The notes under the pieces were generated by a model, which searched no databases, had not been told where the DNA came from, and was given only the letters and a program-made list of their open reading frames with translations. Of a stretch of DNA of 64,000 nucleotides, positions 55,766 to 64,000 are shown piece by piece. The position numbers were made by a program, and so were the translations under genes. The stretch is from assembly GCF_000718635.1 (NCBI RefSeq), contig NZ_JOBF01000002.1, positions 186,001 to 250,000 on the forward strand, read 5' to 3'. Source of the stretch: Streptomyces varsoviensis. Its GTDB lineage: Bacteria; Actinomycetota; Actinomycetes; Streptomycetales; Streptomycetaceae. Positions within the stretch are counted from its first letter, which is position 1. Each line of letters begins with the position of its first letter.

Positions 55766-57295
55766 ATGGATGTCAACGCAAGGCCCAACGCCACGTCCCG
55801 GGCTATACCCGTACCAGCCCTCCTGATGGCCGCCGCCCTGGCCGCAGCCGCCACCCCGATGGCGACCGCCGCCCCCGGCGCCACCTACTACCTCGACTGC
55901 CAGAGCGGTAACGACACTGCGTCCGGCACCTCGCCCGCCACCCCCTGGCGCACCCTCGCCCAGGCCAGCGCTCATACCTATGCCCCCGGTGAGCGCCTGC
56001 TCCTCAAACGCGGTACGGAATGCAAAGGCGTGCTGGCGCCCAAGGGAAAGGGAGCGGACGGGGCCCCCGTCCAGATCGACGCCTACGGGAGCAAGAGCGA
56101 GAGCAAGCCGCACATCGAGGGCGGGGGCACCCGCGCTGCGCTGCTCCTCGTCAACACCGAACAGTGGGAGATCCGCAACCTCGACCTCTCCAACACCGGA
56201 CCCAAGACGAAAACCGACCGCCGCGCGGGCCTGTACGCCGAGCTCACCGACTACGGCATCGCCCGCCACTTCGTCGTCGAGGGCATCGATGTCCACGACG
56301 TCCTAGGGGCCGACTTCAAGGACCCGGACCCGAGCGGGGGAATCCTCTTCACCGTAAAGGGGACCAAGACTCCCACCCGGTTCGACGACCTCCGCGTCAG
56401 CCGCTCCACCGTCCGCCATGTCGACCGAACCGGTATCGCCACATCCTCCACCTGGGAGCGCGGTGACGAGACCGGGCTCGTGCAATCCACCGGAGTCGTG
56501 TTCACGCACAACAAGGTGTACGACGTCGGGGGCGACGGCATCGTCGTGCAGAAGTCGCGCGGCGCCCTCGTCGAGCGCAACTACGTCGACGGATTCAACA
56601 GGCGGTCGGACGGCTACAACGCCGGCGTCTGGGCCTGGGACTCAGATGACGTCCTGTATCAGTACAACGAGGTTACCGGGGGCCACGGAACGCGGGACTC
56701 CATGGCGTACGACATCGACGGCGGCAACAACCGCAACGTCTACCGGTACAACTACAGTCACGACAACGAGGGCGGGTTCCTCCTCGTCTGCAACGCCGCT
56801 GGGAGGGTGAGCGACGGGAATCGCGTCCACGACAACATCAGCATCAACGACCGGAACACGGCCTCGCCCTACGGTGTGATCTCCGTTGTGTGCGGTGCTT
56901 CCACCGATACGCGCGTCTACCGCAACACCGTCGTCACCAACCGGTCCGACACCGCGCTTGTCTCCAACCGCGACAACCTCACCGGCGTCACTTTCCAGGA
57001 CAACGTGTTCGTGGGCGCGGCCGGCCAGGACTCTCCCATCCACGACACGGTCAGCGCCTACCACAACAACCTCTACTGGCGCACCGCTCAGCCCCGTGAT
57101 ACGGCGGGCCTTCGCACCGATCCGCTGCTCAGGTCCGCCGAGCCGGGCGTCCCGGACGATGTACGCCTGAGGGCCGGCTCACCCGCGCGCGGGGCCGGAT
57201 CCGTGAAAGAAGGCGGGAAGGACGGGACCGCGTACGACTACTTCGGGAACCCTATTTTGGAGCCGCCCAACATCGGAGCGGACCAGTCGAAGTGA
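55766..57295 (+). CDS. Secreted right-handed parallel beta-helix protein
   Basis: A 509-aa exported protein. A signal peptide (PALLMAAALAAAATPMATAA) is followed by YYLDCQSGNDTASGTSPATP, the usual start of pectate-lyase-like beta-helix proteins (WRTLAQASAHTYAPGERLLL). PbH1-type repeats continue: VVFTHNKVYDVGGDGIVVQK, RGALVERNYVDGF, VLYQYNEVTGGHGTRDS and RNVYRYNYSHDNEGGFLLV. The end has a GNPILEPPNIGADQ motif common in this group. Ribosome site GAGGAA. It may bind or cleave an acidic polysaccharide; no catalytic triad can be named from sequence alone. The 258 bases upstream hold no gene and are relatively AT-rich. Confidence 0.82.
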   Translation: MDVNARPNATSRAIPVPALLMAAALAAAATPMATAAPGATYYLDCQSGNDTASGTSPATPWRTLAQASAHTYAPGERLLLKRGTECKGVLAPKGKGADGAPVQIDAYGSKSESKPHIEGGGTRAALLLVNTEQWEIRNLDLSNTGPKTKTDRRAGLYAELTDYGIARHFVVEGIDVHDVLGADFKDPDPSGGILFTVKGTKTPTRFDDLRVSRSTVRHVDRTGIATSSTWERGDETGLVQSTGVVFTHNKVYDVGGDGIVVQKSRGALVERNYVDGFNRRSDGYNAGVWAWDSDDVLYQYNEVTGGHGTRDSMAYDIDGGNNRNVYRYNYSHDNEGGFLLVCNAAGRVSDGNRVHDNISINDRNTASPYGVISVVCGASTDTRVYRNTVVTNRSDTALVSNRDNLTGVTFQDNVFVGAAGQDSPIHDTVSAYHNNLYWRTAQPRDTAGLRTDPLLRSAEPGVPDDVRLRAGSPARGAGSVKEGGKDGTAYDYFGNPILEPPNIGADQSK

Positions 57296-57296
57296 A

Positions 57297-57929
57297 GAGG
57301 GACAGCGCCTGCAGCGGGCCTGTGCCGCCGCCGACAACGCCCCCCTCGCCTTCTGGGCCAACCTCCGCTACAGCTCCGGCGCCCCCTACGGGGCGCTGGG
57401 CCTCATCGAGCGGGCCCTGGACCACCGACACAAGATCACATCCGGGCGGGTCATCGCGATGCTGCCCGCCCGGCAGGCCCGCGCCCACTCCACGGCCGGC
57501 GAACCCAAGACCGCCTACCGGGCCATCGACGCGGCGTTCGCCGCCTACGACCGCGCCGGGCCCGCCGCACACGACCTGCCCTCGATGTACTGGCTCTCCC
57601 ACGGGGAGGCCCATGAGGTGGCCGCCTCGTGCGCACTCTCCCTCGGCGAGCCCGGCCGCGCGCTGGAGCACTTCTACGCCGCCCTGCGGCACGAGGGCCC
57701 CTACGACACCACCACCGAGGCACGCGGTACGGGCATCTACCTCGCCCGCCAGGCCGAGGCCCACCTCACACTCGGCGACCTGGACGCCGCCATCGCCGAG
57801 CGCGCCATCGAGCAACTCGGCGGAGCCGACTCCGCCCGCGGTACCAGCACCCTCGCCGAGTTGCGCGGGCAGCTCGCCATCCACCGCAAGGCCCGCCCCG
57901 TCGCGGACTTCCTCGACCTCACGGCGTGA
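57297..57929 (+). pseudogene. C-terminal fragment of an XRE/TPR regulator
   Basis: An open frame without its N-terminus begins right at the end of the beta-helix gene: LQRACAAADNAPLAFWANLR, LGLIERALDHRHKITSG, then TPR-like ARQARAHSTAGEPKTAYRAI and RALEHFYAALRHEGPYDTT. This is the last 210 residues of a typical Streptomyces XRE regulator; no HTH precedes it. The junction at about 57295 is probably a recombination scar. An ATG at 57459 could give a 156-aa product. It is convergent with, and overlaps by 11 bases, the DUF6262-like gene. Confidence 0.65.
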
Positions 57930-58419
57930 CCGCTTCCCGCTCGGACAGGGTGGTGACGTTCCCGCCCGCCTGCCGGAGCTGAGCGATCAGGCGGGCGTTG
58001 TCCTCCTCCAGCTCAACGGTGCGCAAGGTCAGGACCTGGATCTGGTTGGCGTACGTGGCGAGGGTGTCCTTCAGCTCGCGGACCTCACCGGCATGCGCGC
58101 TGCGCAGCTCGCGCTCCGCCTTCTTCAACCGGGACACTTCCGCGCGCAGTTCCTCCGGTTCCGGACGGCGGGTCTGCGGTGCTTCCAGGATCTCTTTCAC
58201 CGCCTGTGCCACCGGCGAACGGTAGTAGGACGCGCGGGACACCCCGGCCTCGGTGCACACATTGACAACTGTGATCTTGCCGTCGGTGAGCTCGGGCAGG
58301 CCGTGCATCAGCCGCTCGAATGCCTCCATGAGCGCGCGGTCGATGTCCGTCAGCACCCGGCCGCCGGCCGAGAGCCGCTCGAAGGTGTGCCGGATCCGCA
58401 GGCGGGTCTCGTCATTCAC
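57919..58419 (-). CDS. DUF6262-like small DNA-binding accessory protein
   Basis: A 166-aa protein, last gene of the intact recombinase module. It has a small HTH (KITVVNVCTEAGVSRASYYR) and a long coiled coil (EELRAEVSRLKKAERELRSA, TVELEEDNARLIAQLRQ). This architecture is that of DUF6262/TnpC-type proteins that accompany recombinase sets. The GTG start overlaps the stop of recombinase C (GTGA). Confidence 0.8.
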   Translation of the reverse strand: MNDETRLRIRHTFERLSAGGRVLTDIDRALMEAFERLMHGLPELTDGKITVVNVCTEAGVSRASYYRSPVAQAVKEILEAPQTRRPEPEELRAEVSRLKKAERELRSAHAGEVRELKDTLATYANQIQVLTLRTVELEEDNARLIAQLRQAGGNVTTLSEREAVTP

Positions 58420-60593
58420 GCAGCCACCTCAGCCTTCTCCTGCTCATCGTCGACTGGGTGGATGCCGTCGATGACCTCGTCGAGCTCGGCTGCGTACGAA
58501 GAGAGGGCAGCGATCTGCAGACGGGTGAGCGAGCTGCGCTCCTTCACGTCCGTCTCCAGCTCCCGCGCCGCCTGGTCTCTCGCTGTGATCAGTCTGGGCA
58601 GGTGAATGGCCGACCGGCGGGCGTTGGGGCAGGACAGGCACATGTTGTGCAGGGGCAGCGGGCGACCCAGCGCCGTAGCCCGGCTGCGGCAGACGGCGGT
58701 GGCCGACTGGTAGAAGCAGTCGTTGAGGACGCCCGGGTGGAGGGTCTTGGTGAGGTGCTTGAGCATCGTCCGTAGCCGGGACGGGCTGGCGACGACGCCC
58801 GGCAGGTCGCCGAGTTCACGGCGGATGCGTTCGAACTCGGCGTCGATGCGCTTGGCGGCTCCTCCCGTGGAGCCGCCGCCCTCGTTCCAGTCCCGGTACA
58901 GGTCCTCGACGTAGTCGAGCTTGGCGATGGCTTCCTCGGTCGCCACCTCGGCGGCGAAGCCGGAGGCGGAGGTGCCGGCATACCCCTCGAACATGGTGAT
59001 CTTGGCATGCTGAAACTGCCGGGCACCTGCCACGATGCCGAACGGCTGATGGGCAATGTACCAAGCCAATGTTCGACGAAATTGACGCGAATCGAACGAC
59101 CATGGGACGCCGTCGTCGCCCAGGCCGTCCTCGGCTTCACCGTCGTGGTCGGGGTCGCCGCTGACCCGTTCGTTGGGAATGAACGGGCCATCGGCGGTGC
59201 TGAACAGCTCGTTGACGTGATCGCGGAAGCGGTCGAGCTGACCGCCCTTCGTCGGTGCGGCAAGGACAAAACCATCTCCCAGCCGGTAGCCGAACAGGTG
59301 TGTCGGATCGTCGTTGAGCTGCCGAAGCACAGCGACGGCGCGGTGGACAATCTCCAGGACCACCCACTCGGCCTCGTCGCCGGACAGCGCGCGCCCCTTG
59401 AAGACGCGACCGCGGATCTTGAAGCGGGCCCGGCCCTCCTCCCCGGCCCCCGTGAACGCGCAGTCGGGCCCAAGCTCGCGCACTTCAGCGCCACGCATGC
59501 CACTCAGGAAGGAAAGCACCAGCCAGCAGGCCGTCCGCAGGAACGCGATCTCCTCCCGCAGCTCCCTGGGACCCAAACCCGCACGCCACGGCTTGCCGCT
59601 GTCGGGCCACAGCGACACCGCGGTGTGCAGGCCGCCGGGCCCGTAGCCGAGTTCCTTGGCGGCCTCGCTCAGCATCCGCCGAAGGGCCGGATTCGTTTCG
59701 ATCACTCCGCACTGGAGGCCGGCCAACCTGGCGTTGGGGGCCTGGACCACACCATCGACGACCTCAGCGTCCGGGCAGGTGTGGTGCTCCTTGTAGGGGA
59801 GGGCGGGAACGGGGCGGCCTGACGCACGCAACTCGTCAATGTACTGAGCGACCTTGCCCTTTGCGGTCCCTCGCCAGTTGCGGCCGCGAGCCTTGTCCGC
59901 GGCCTTCAGGTCGGCGAGTTCGCGTCGGGCGGCCAGGATGTCGCGGCTGGCCGTCTCCACGTAGAAGACGGCAGCCTTCAGCAGAGGGCTGCTGATGTAC
60001 TCCGGAATGCGGAGCGTGGAGTTCTCGCTGTCCCTCTTCAAGCCCGCGACATGGAGTGCCGACCGACCGGCCCATGGGCTGATCGCCAGTCGGTCGGCGC
60101 TGAGGAAGGCGCCGTGGGCGAAGAGGTGCTGCGTTGCCAGGACATGCAGGGCAGCGGCATTCGCGGAGGTCTTCTTCCACTGCTCCAGTGCAGCCTTGAA
60201 GTCCTTCCGGGTCGCCGCTGCAAGGCGCGGAACGCCGAGGTCCTGCAGCGTCGTGATGACGGAGCGTGCGTACCAGAAGGCGCTGTAGAAGTTGGTGAGC
60301 TTCATCGGCCGGCCGCTGCGATGCCCTGGCTTCGGTGATCCCGTGCCCCTGCGCAACCGGGAATAGAGGTACTCCTTGACCGTCAAGACGGTCACCGGGT
60401 CCTCGGTGTCGATGAAGGTGAGCCGGTATCGATCCATGCTGCGCGGCAGGAACGGACGAAAATCCCACACGTCCTCACCAAACCGTGGGCCGCGGCACCC
60501 GGCGGACTCGCTGAGGTGTTCGGGAAGCACATACGCGTCGTCGGGCACCAGCGTGGAGGGGCGCCTCGCGTCAGCGGGGATGGCGGTGGTCAT
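58416..60593 (-). CDS. Tyrosine-recombinase-type integrase C of the intact module
   Basis: A 725-aa protein. The catalytic core lies in the middle: FLSGMRGAEVREL with the first Arg, FDSRQFRRTLAWYIAHQP in place of the HxxR box, and HAKITMFEGYAGTSASGF with a candidate Tyr. The C-terminal part holds a Cys pair CLSCPNARRSAIHLPRL, as in the largest recombinase of such triads. The ATG overlaps the stop of recombinase B (ATGA). It is intact, unlike its counterparts at 33-40 kb. Confidence 0.8.
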   Translation of the reverse strand: MTTAIPADARRPSTLVPDDAYVLPEHLSESAGCRGPRFGEDVWDFRPFLPRSMDRYRLTFIDTEDPVTVLTVKEYLYSRLRRGTGSPKPGHRSGRPMKLTNFYSAFWYARSVITTLQDLGVPRLAAATRKDFKAALEQWKKTSANAAALHVLATQHLFAHGAFLSADRLAISPWAGRSALHVAGLKRDSENSTLRIPEYISSPLLKAAVFYVETASRDILAARRELADLKAADKARGRNWRGTAKGKVAQYIDELRASGRPVPALPYKEHHTCPDAEVVDGVVQAPNARLAGLQCGVIETNPALRRMLSEAAKELGYGPGGLHTAVSLWPDSGKPWRAGLGPRELREEIAFLRTACWLVLSFLSGMRGAEVRELGPDCAFTGAGEEGRARFKIRGRVFKGRALSGDEAEWVVLEIVHRAVAVLRQLNDDPTHLFGYRLGDGFVLAAPTKGGQLDRFRDHVNELFSTADGPFIPNERVSGDPDHDGEAEDGLGDDGVPWSFDSRQFRRTLAWYIAHQPFGIVAGARQFQHAKITMFEGYAGTSASGFAAEVATEEAIAKLDYVEDLYRDWNEGGGSTGGAAKRIDAEFERIRRELGDLPGVVASPSRLRTMLKHLTKTLHPGVLNDCFYQSATAVCRSRATALGRPLPLHNMCLSCPNARRSAIHLPRLITARDQAARELETDVKERSSLTRLQIAALSSYAAELDEVIDGIHPVDDEQEKAEVAA

Positions 60594-62425
60594 GTCGTCA
60601 GCTCCAGGAACTGGGCGGGCAAGGCGTACGGGGCAGCGGATTCGGCAATCGCCTGTGCAGTGATCCGCTGCTGGCGGGTGAACTTCGGCAGGATCCCGGA
60701 GATGATGCGTTCCCAGGCCAGCCCGTAGCGGACCTTCCACTCGGCGATGGACAGCTCATCGCGCTGGCGGTCGAGGAACGCGGCGAAGCTGTAGATGCTG
60801 GGCAGGTGCCGGGTGGTGAAGACGGCGTTGGGGCACTCCATGCAGCCCCAGATCGCTGTCGGGCATCCGGAGCCCTTCTTCAGCGCGTACGGCGAGTTGT
60901 AGAAGTCCTTGCACGAGGCAAGCCACACGTCGTTCTCGCCGGACAGCGCGGCCGCGACCTCCGGAGGCGTCAGCTGTGCGCGGCCCTCATCGGCCCGCTC
61001 GCCCTGGCCGGTGAGAACCACCGGCGGCGCGAGCGCGGTGTCCAGGACCTCGCGCAGACCATTTTCGACGGCGACTTCGTGCAGTTCACGGTGGGCTTCG
61101 ATGTCGGCGTAGTGACGGGCCGCGACCTGCGTGGAGTGGCCCTCGGCGAAGTCCTCCAGGATGCCGGCCGCCTGCCGGTAGCGGCGCGACTTGTAGGTCT
61201 TGCGCAGACGCCGCATGTCCAGGACGACGGGGCGTCCATCGGTGTCCTTCATCTGATCGATGCCGTGGCCGGCGGCCCACGCCGCCATCTCCTCACGCAG
61301 CGGCGATCGCACCCCGGGGCGGAATCCGGCCTGCAGCCCCAACCGTCCCGTGTGGGCCCACAGCACGTCGCTGTCAGTGTGCTGGCGACCGCGGGCGGTC
61401 AGCCGCAGAGCCAGGCGGATGACCCCGGCCGGGTGGTGCAGGGCCCCTCCGTCGGCCACGCGCAGCGTCTTGTGGGAGTTGTTGCGGGCCCGCTTCTTGA
61501 CGTAGGCGATGCTGACGTAGCCGCGCGCCGGGTTGACCAGGCAGTCGGCCTTGAGCGCACGGGCGCACTCCGGCTCCAGACCGGTCTGGCAGGTCAGCAG
61601 CACGAGGAAGGCCAGCACATCGGTGCGCGTCAGAAACATCCGGGCGTTGGTCCGCAACTGGCCGCCGAACAGTCCCACCCCGCCGCGGACCCTGTTGTCC
61701 GCGCGGTCCTCCTTCGTCAGCGGGCCATGGCGGGCGATGTGCCACAGTACGTTCTCCGGTTTCCGCCAGCCGCCCGTCGCAGGATCCTCACCGAGGGCGG
61801 CGAGGCGCTCACCCTCCAAGATGCGGTCGCGCACCTTGCGGATGTCCGCCAGCGCGGCCGCTTCGACGGCTTCGAAGACAGGGGTCGGATACGCGTCCAG
61901 CGGCCTGTGCGTGACGGTGGCCTTCACGACGGCGAAGCCCAGCCGGGCCTGCATCGCCAGGCCGAACGCATCAGGATCCTCGTCACGGACCAGCCGCAGC
62001 AGCCGCAGGAGGCCGGACATCGTCGCGTACGGGATGTTGGAGTTCGTCTCCCGGTAGTCGGCGATGAGTTTGAGCTCGAACGCTTCGAGCAGTTCCGGGG
62101 TGAGGTCGTCCACGTCGAAGTGCTCGGCATCGTCGGGCTCCGCCTGCGCTATGAAGCGGACGAACCCCTCGATCTGCCGGACGGTTGTCTCGGTGGTGAA
62201 CACGGCGCGCTGTTCCCGCTCCCGCCCGGCGACGCCGGCCAGGGCCCGCACCAGGTGCCGCACCAGTCGGGGGCACGGCAGGTGCGAGAGGTCGAAGCGG
62301 CGCTCGATGCCGTCGTCGAAGTGCGCCGAGAACGCGACCGGCCCGATCTCGGGCACGGGATCAGGCGCCGGGGGGAGGTTGTCCGGGGAGGGGAACCGTA
62401 CGCGTCGGCCGGGCCGGCGGCTCAT
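60590..62425 (-). CDS. Tyrosine-recombinase-type integrase B of the intact module
   Basis: A 611-aa protein. Core motifs are LTCQTGLEPECARALKADC (in the place of the first Arg box), VVLDMRRLRKTYKSRRYRQ, and HSTQVAARHYADIEAHREL with the presumed Tyr. A Cys group near the C-terminus (CPTAIWGCMECPNAVF) may bind zinc. The canonical first Arg is not obvious, so it may depend on its partner proteins. ATGA overlaps at both ends join it to recombinases A and C. Confidence 0.8.
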   Translation of the reverse strand: MSRRPGRRVRFPSPDNLPPAPDPVPEIGPVAFSAHFDDGIERRFDLSHLPCPRLVRHLVRALAGVAGREREQRAVFTTETTVRQIEGFVRFIAQAEPDDAEHFDVDDLTPELLEAFELKLIADYRETNSNIPYATMSGLLRLLRLVRDEDPDAFGLAMQARLGFAVVKATVTHRPLDAYPTPVFEAVEAAALADIRKVRDRILEGERLAALGEDPATGGWRKPENVLWHIARHGPLTKEDRADNRVRGGVGLFGGQLRTNARMFLTRTDVLAFLVLLTCQTGLEPECARALKADCLVNPARGYVSIAYVKKRARNNSHKTLRVADGGALHHPAGVIRLALRLTARGRQHTDSDVLWAHTGRLGLQAGFRPGVRSPLREEMAAWAAGHGIDQMKDTDGRPVVLDMRRLRKTYKSRRYRQAAGILEDFAEGHSTQVAARHYADIEAHRELHEVAVENGLREVLDTALAPPVVLTGQGERADEGRAQLTPPEVAAALSGENDVWLASCKDFYNSPYALKKGSGCPTAIWGCMECPNAVFTTRHLPSIYSFAAFLDRQRDELSIAEWKVRYGLAWERIISGILPKFTRQQRITAQAIAESAAPYALPAQFLELTT

Positions 62426-63888
62426 GCAGCCACCTCCACCCGGTCCAGCACTGCGGCCTGGGCGTCCCACTCCGCCATCGCTGCCAGGACGATCTCCTGG
62501 GCCTCGTCCAGGAGGTCCAGGTAGATGTAGACCGTGGACTCGTGGGTGTGTCCCAGCAGTTGCTGCAGCTTCCGCATCGGGTTGCCGATCAGCAGGCGCC
62601 TGAGCTCGGCTCGCGCCAGGCGTTGGTCGTCGCGTCGGCCGAGCGCCCGGATCGTCTGCCGCAAGAGCAGCCCCAGCATGTGAACGGCGTAGAGGTGGCG
62701 CAGGGTATGCGGGGAAATCGCCAAGTCGATGCCGAATTTCGCGCACCGCTCGTTCGCTCGCCGGAAGGCCGACTGCCAGGTCGATGGGCTCAACGGCTGG
62801 CCGTCCTCGCCGAGCCACAGCCACAACGGTTCCCCGGCGCTGCCATCGGGGCACACCCTCGCCAGCCGTCTCCGCTCCGCGGGCCCGATTTTCGCGTAGG
62901 ACCAGCCGCGGCCGGTGCCGAGCGTGAGAGCGTGTCGGCCCGCTCGCCGCACCAGCACGGCGCTGTCGCCCCTGGCGTAGGCGCCCTCGGCGAGTCGTCG
63001 GGTCACGAGCTCGTCACGCTCGATGTCGATGAAGTGGTGCAGCGACCGCAGCATCCGCAAGGTCATGAACACAGTGCGGGCCTTATTCCGCTTGGTGACG
63101 GCCTTCGACAGGTGCACGTCGCCCGTTATTCGACGACCAGTGACCAGCGGTGGAATCTCCGGGACGAGCAACGACGATGCCTCGCTCAGCCGCATGCCCG
63201 TGTAGACGATGAGGTCGGCGAACATGGCGTTCCGCTCGCCGTTGCGGCCCCGCCACCGAGGGTCGCGTCCGCCTTCGGGAAGCTCGCCCCTCAGCCCGAC
63301 GTCCCTCCACAGGAGGTAGTCCTCGAAGGACACAAACCGCACCGGTTCGTCCTCCGGGCCGGCGACATGCTCAGCGTTGACCCGCATGGTGCGGGGCCCG
63401 TCGTGCGTCATCACCGTCTTGTCGGCGTACCGGAAGGGCTCCTTGGTCAGCAGCTCCTCGTAGAGCGCCCAGGCCACCCACTTGTCCAGGGCGGCTATCG
63501 AGCGGTTCCAGGTTCCCACCGACACCGAGTCCAGCCCGGAGAAGAGACGAACTCGCTTGTAGGCGCGCAGATCCTCGCTGTCGCACTCCCAGATCGTCTT
63601 GCCGTTGCGTGACTCGCTCAGGAACCGGCAGAAGAGCATCACGTCTCTGCTGTAGCTCTCGATGCTGTTGTCGGCGGTGACGCCCCAGCTATCCAGCTCT
63701 CGAAGGAAGCGGTTCAGGTGCACGTCGTACGAACCATCGGCGCCGAGGATGAAGGGCTGCCCCTCCTTGACGCCAGCTCGGTCCAGGACAGTGCACGGTC
63801 TGACCGTCCAGGCGTCGAGTCTGAGCCCTGCGGTGCGGGTACGCCTCGTCGTACGAAGCTCGACCGTTGCGGACATCGGCGGCAGCAT
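62422..63888 (-). CDS. Tyrosine recombinase A of the intact module
   Basis: A 488-aa integrase with a complete catalytic set: YTGMRLSEASSLL (Arg233), SPHTLRHLYAVHMLG (HxxR), QQLLGHTHESTVYIYLDLL (LGH and the nucleophilic Tyr). A SAM-like core-binding domain precedes (SYSRDVMLFCRFLSES). It is the first gene of the four-gene operon. GGGAG lies 5 bases before ATG 63888; a second ATG four codons in is possible. It probably carries out strand exchange for the element. Confidence 0.88.
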   Translation of the reverse strand: MLPPMSATVELRTTRRTRTAGLRLDAWTVRPCTVLDRAGVKEGQPFILGADGSYDVHLNRFLRELDSWGVTADNSIESYSRDVMLFCRFLSESRNGKTIWECDSEDLRAYKRVRLFSGLDSVSVGTWNRSIAALDKWVAWALYEELLTKEPFRYADKTVMTHDGPRTMRVNAEHVAGPEDEPVRFVSFEDYLLWRDVGLRGELPEGGRDPRWRGRNGERNAMFADLIVYTGMRLSEASSLLVPEIPPLVTGRRITGDVHLSKAVTKRNKARTVFMTLRMLRSLHHFIDIERDELVTRRLAEGAYARGDSAVLVRRAGRHALTLGTGRGWSYAKIGPAERRRLARVCPDGSAGEPLWLWLGEDGQPLSPSTWQSAFRRANERCAKFGIDLAISPHTLRHLYAVHMLGLLLRQTIRALGRRDDQRLARAELRRLLIGNPMRKLQQLLGHTHESTVYIYLDLLDEAQEIVLAAMAEWDAQAAVLDRVEVAA

Positions 63889-64000
63889 GCATCTCCCTGC
63901 GGGCGGGGGTGGAGTGGTGCCGAGACGGCTCTCACGACTGGGTAGTCAGTCGATCATTGAGACAGCGGCAAGCGCCAACATAAAGCCCGAAGACCGCCTC
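63889..64000. other. Upstream region of the intact recombinase module
   Basis: About 110 bases to the window edge hold the promoter/5-prime end of the recombinase operon and possibly the element end. No gene can be supported. Confidence 0.3.

Noticed and set aside
1..64000. tRNA, rRNA and riboswitch genes
   Set aside because: No convincing tRNA-like T-arm with matching acceptor stem, rRNA or known riboswitch core was noticed while reading; a covariance-model scan would be needed to exclude them.

Overview
The window is very GC-rich DNA with actinomycete codon use, frequent GTG starts, AGGAGG-type ribosome binding sites and many 4-bp gene overlaps. Together with the gene families (XRE/TPR regulators, mihF, DevS-like sensor, DUF6093 phage protein) this points to a Streptomyces or close relative, probably a chromosome-arm or other accessory region.

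Region 1 (1-17600) is a low-oxygen survival island. A leftward operon encodes a cytosolic group 3b type NiFe hydrogenase in the order hydB, cyclic-nucleotide-binding protein, hydG, hydD, hydA, followed by a CBS/BON protein, hypD and hypE (cut by the window edge). To its right lie a serine hydrolase, two tiny membrane proteins, an SRPBCC protein, pyruvate phosphate dikinase (ppdK), and pyruvate formate-lyase with its activase (pflB-pflA). A DevS/DosT-type haem GAF sensor then decays in its second GAF domain. A palindromic box built on GCCGAACGGCCC recurs in the divergent promoters and is the likely operator of a DevR/OsdR-type regulator. The genes suggest fermentative pyruvate and redox handling during hypoxia.

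Region 2 (17588-24234) is a leftward run of nine closely spaced genes, several joined by ATGA/GTGA overlaps: Nudix-like, kinase-fold (APH), lactate/malate dehydrogenase fold, HprK-like kinase, two unrecognised proteins, a 53-aa protein, a small HTH protein and an endonuclease/exonuclease/phosphatase-family enzyme. I know of no described function for this set.

Region 3 (24650-31920) holds ordinary Streptomyces accessory genes: XRE/TPR regulators with divergent small genes, an APH-type kinase, a GNAT acetyltransferase and a methyltransferase. Two genes at 30.0-31.9 kb are frameshifted.

Region 4 (31970-40660) starts with a prophage virion-gene remnant that is cut at about 33.3 kb by an array of tyrosine recombinases, a small HTH protein and a zinc-ribbon recombinase-like protein. 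All three recombinases are interrupted (two in-frame TAG codons and one frameshift) and the zinc protein looks truncated. A frameshifted mihF-like integration host factor paralogue follows.

Region 5 (41177-57930) is the cargo: a secreted glycine-rich/DUF11 surface protein, a PxKF-domain fragment, a six-gene operon led by a DUF6603 protein (997, 806, 1167, 397, 245 and 349 aa), a secreted parallel beta-helix protein and a beheaded TPR regulator. The DUF6603 operon is the best candidate for an undescribed system.

Region 6 (57919-63888) is a second, apparently intact recombinase module (three tyrosine-recombinase-type proteins plus a DUF6262-like small protein), transcribed leftward with 4-bp overlaps. 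The two modules flank the cargo and face each other, suggesting an island assembled by recombinase-array elements.
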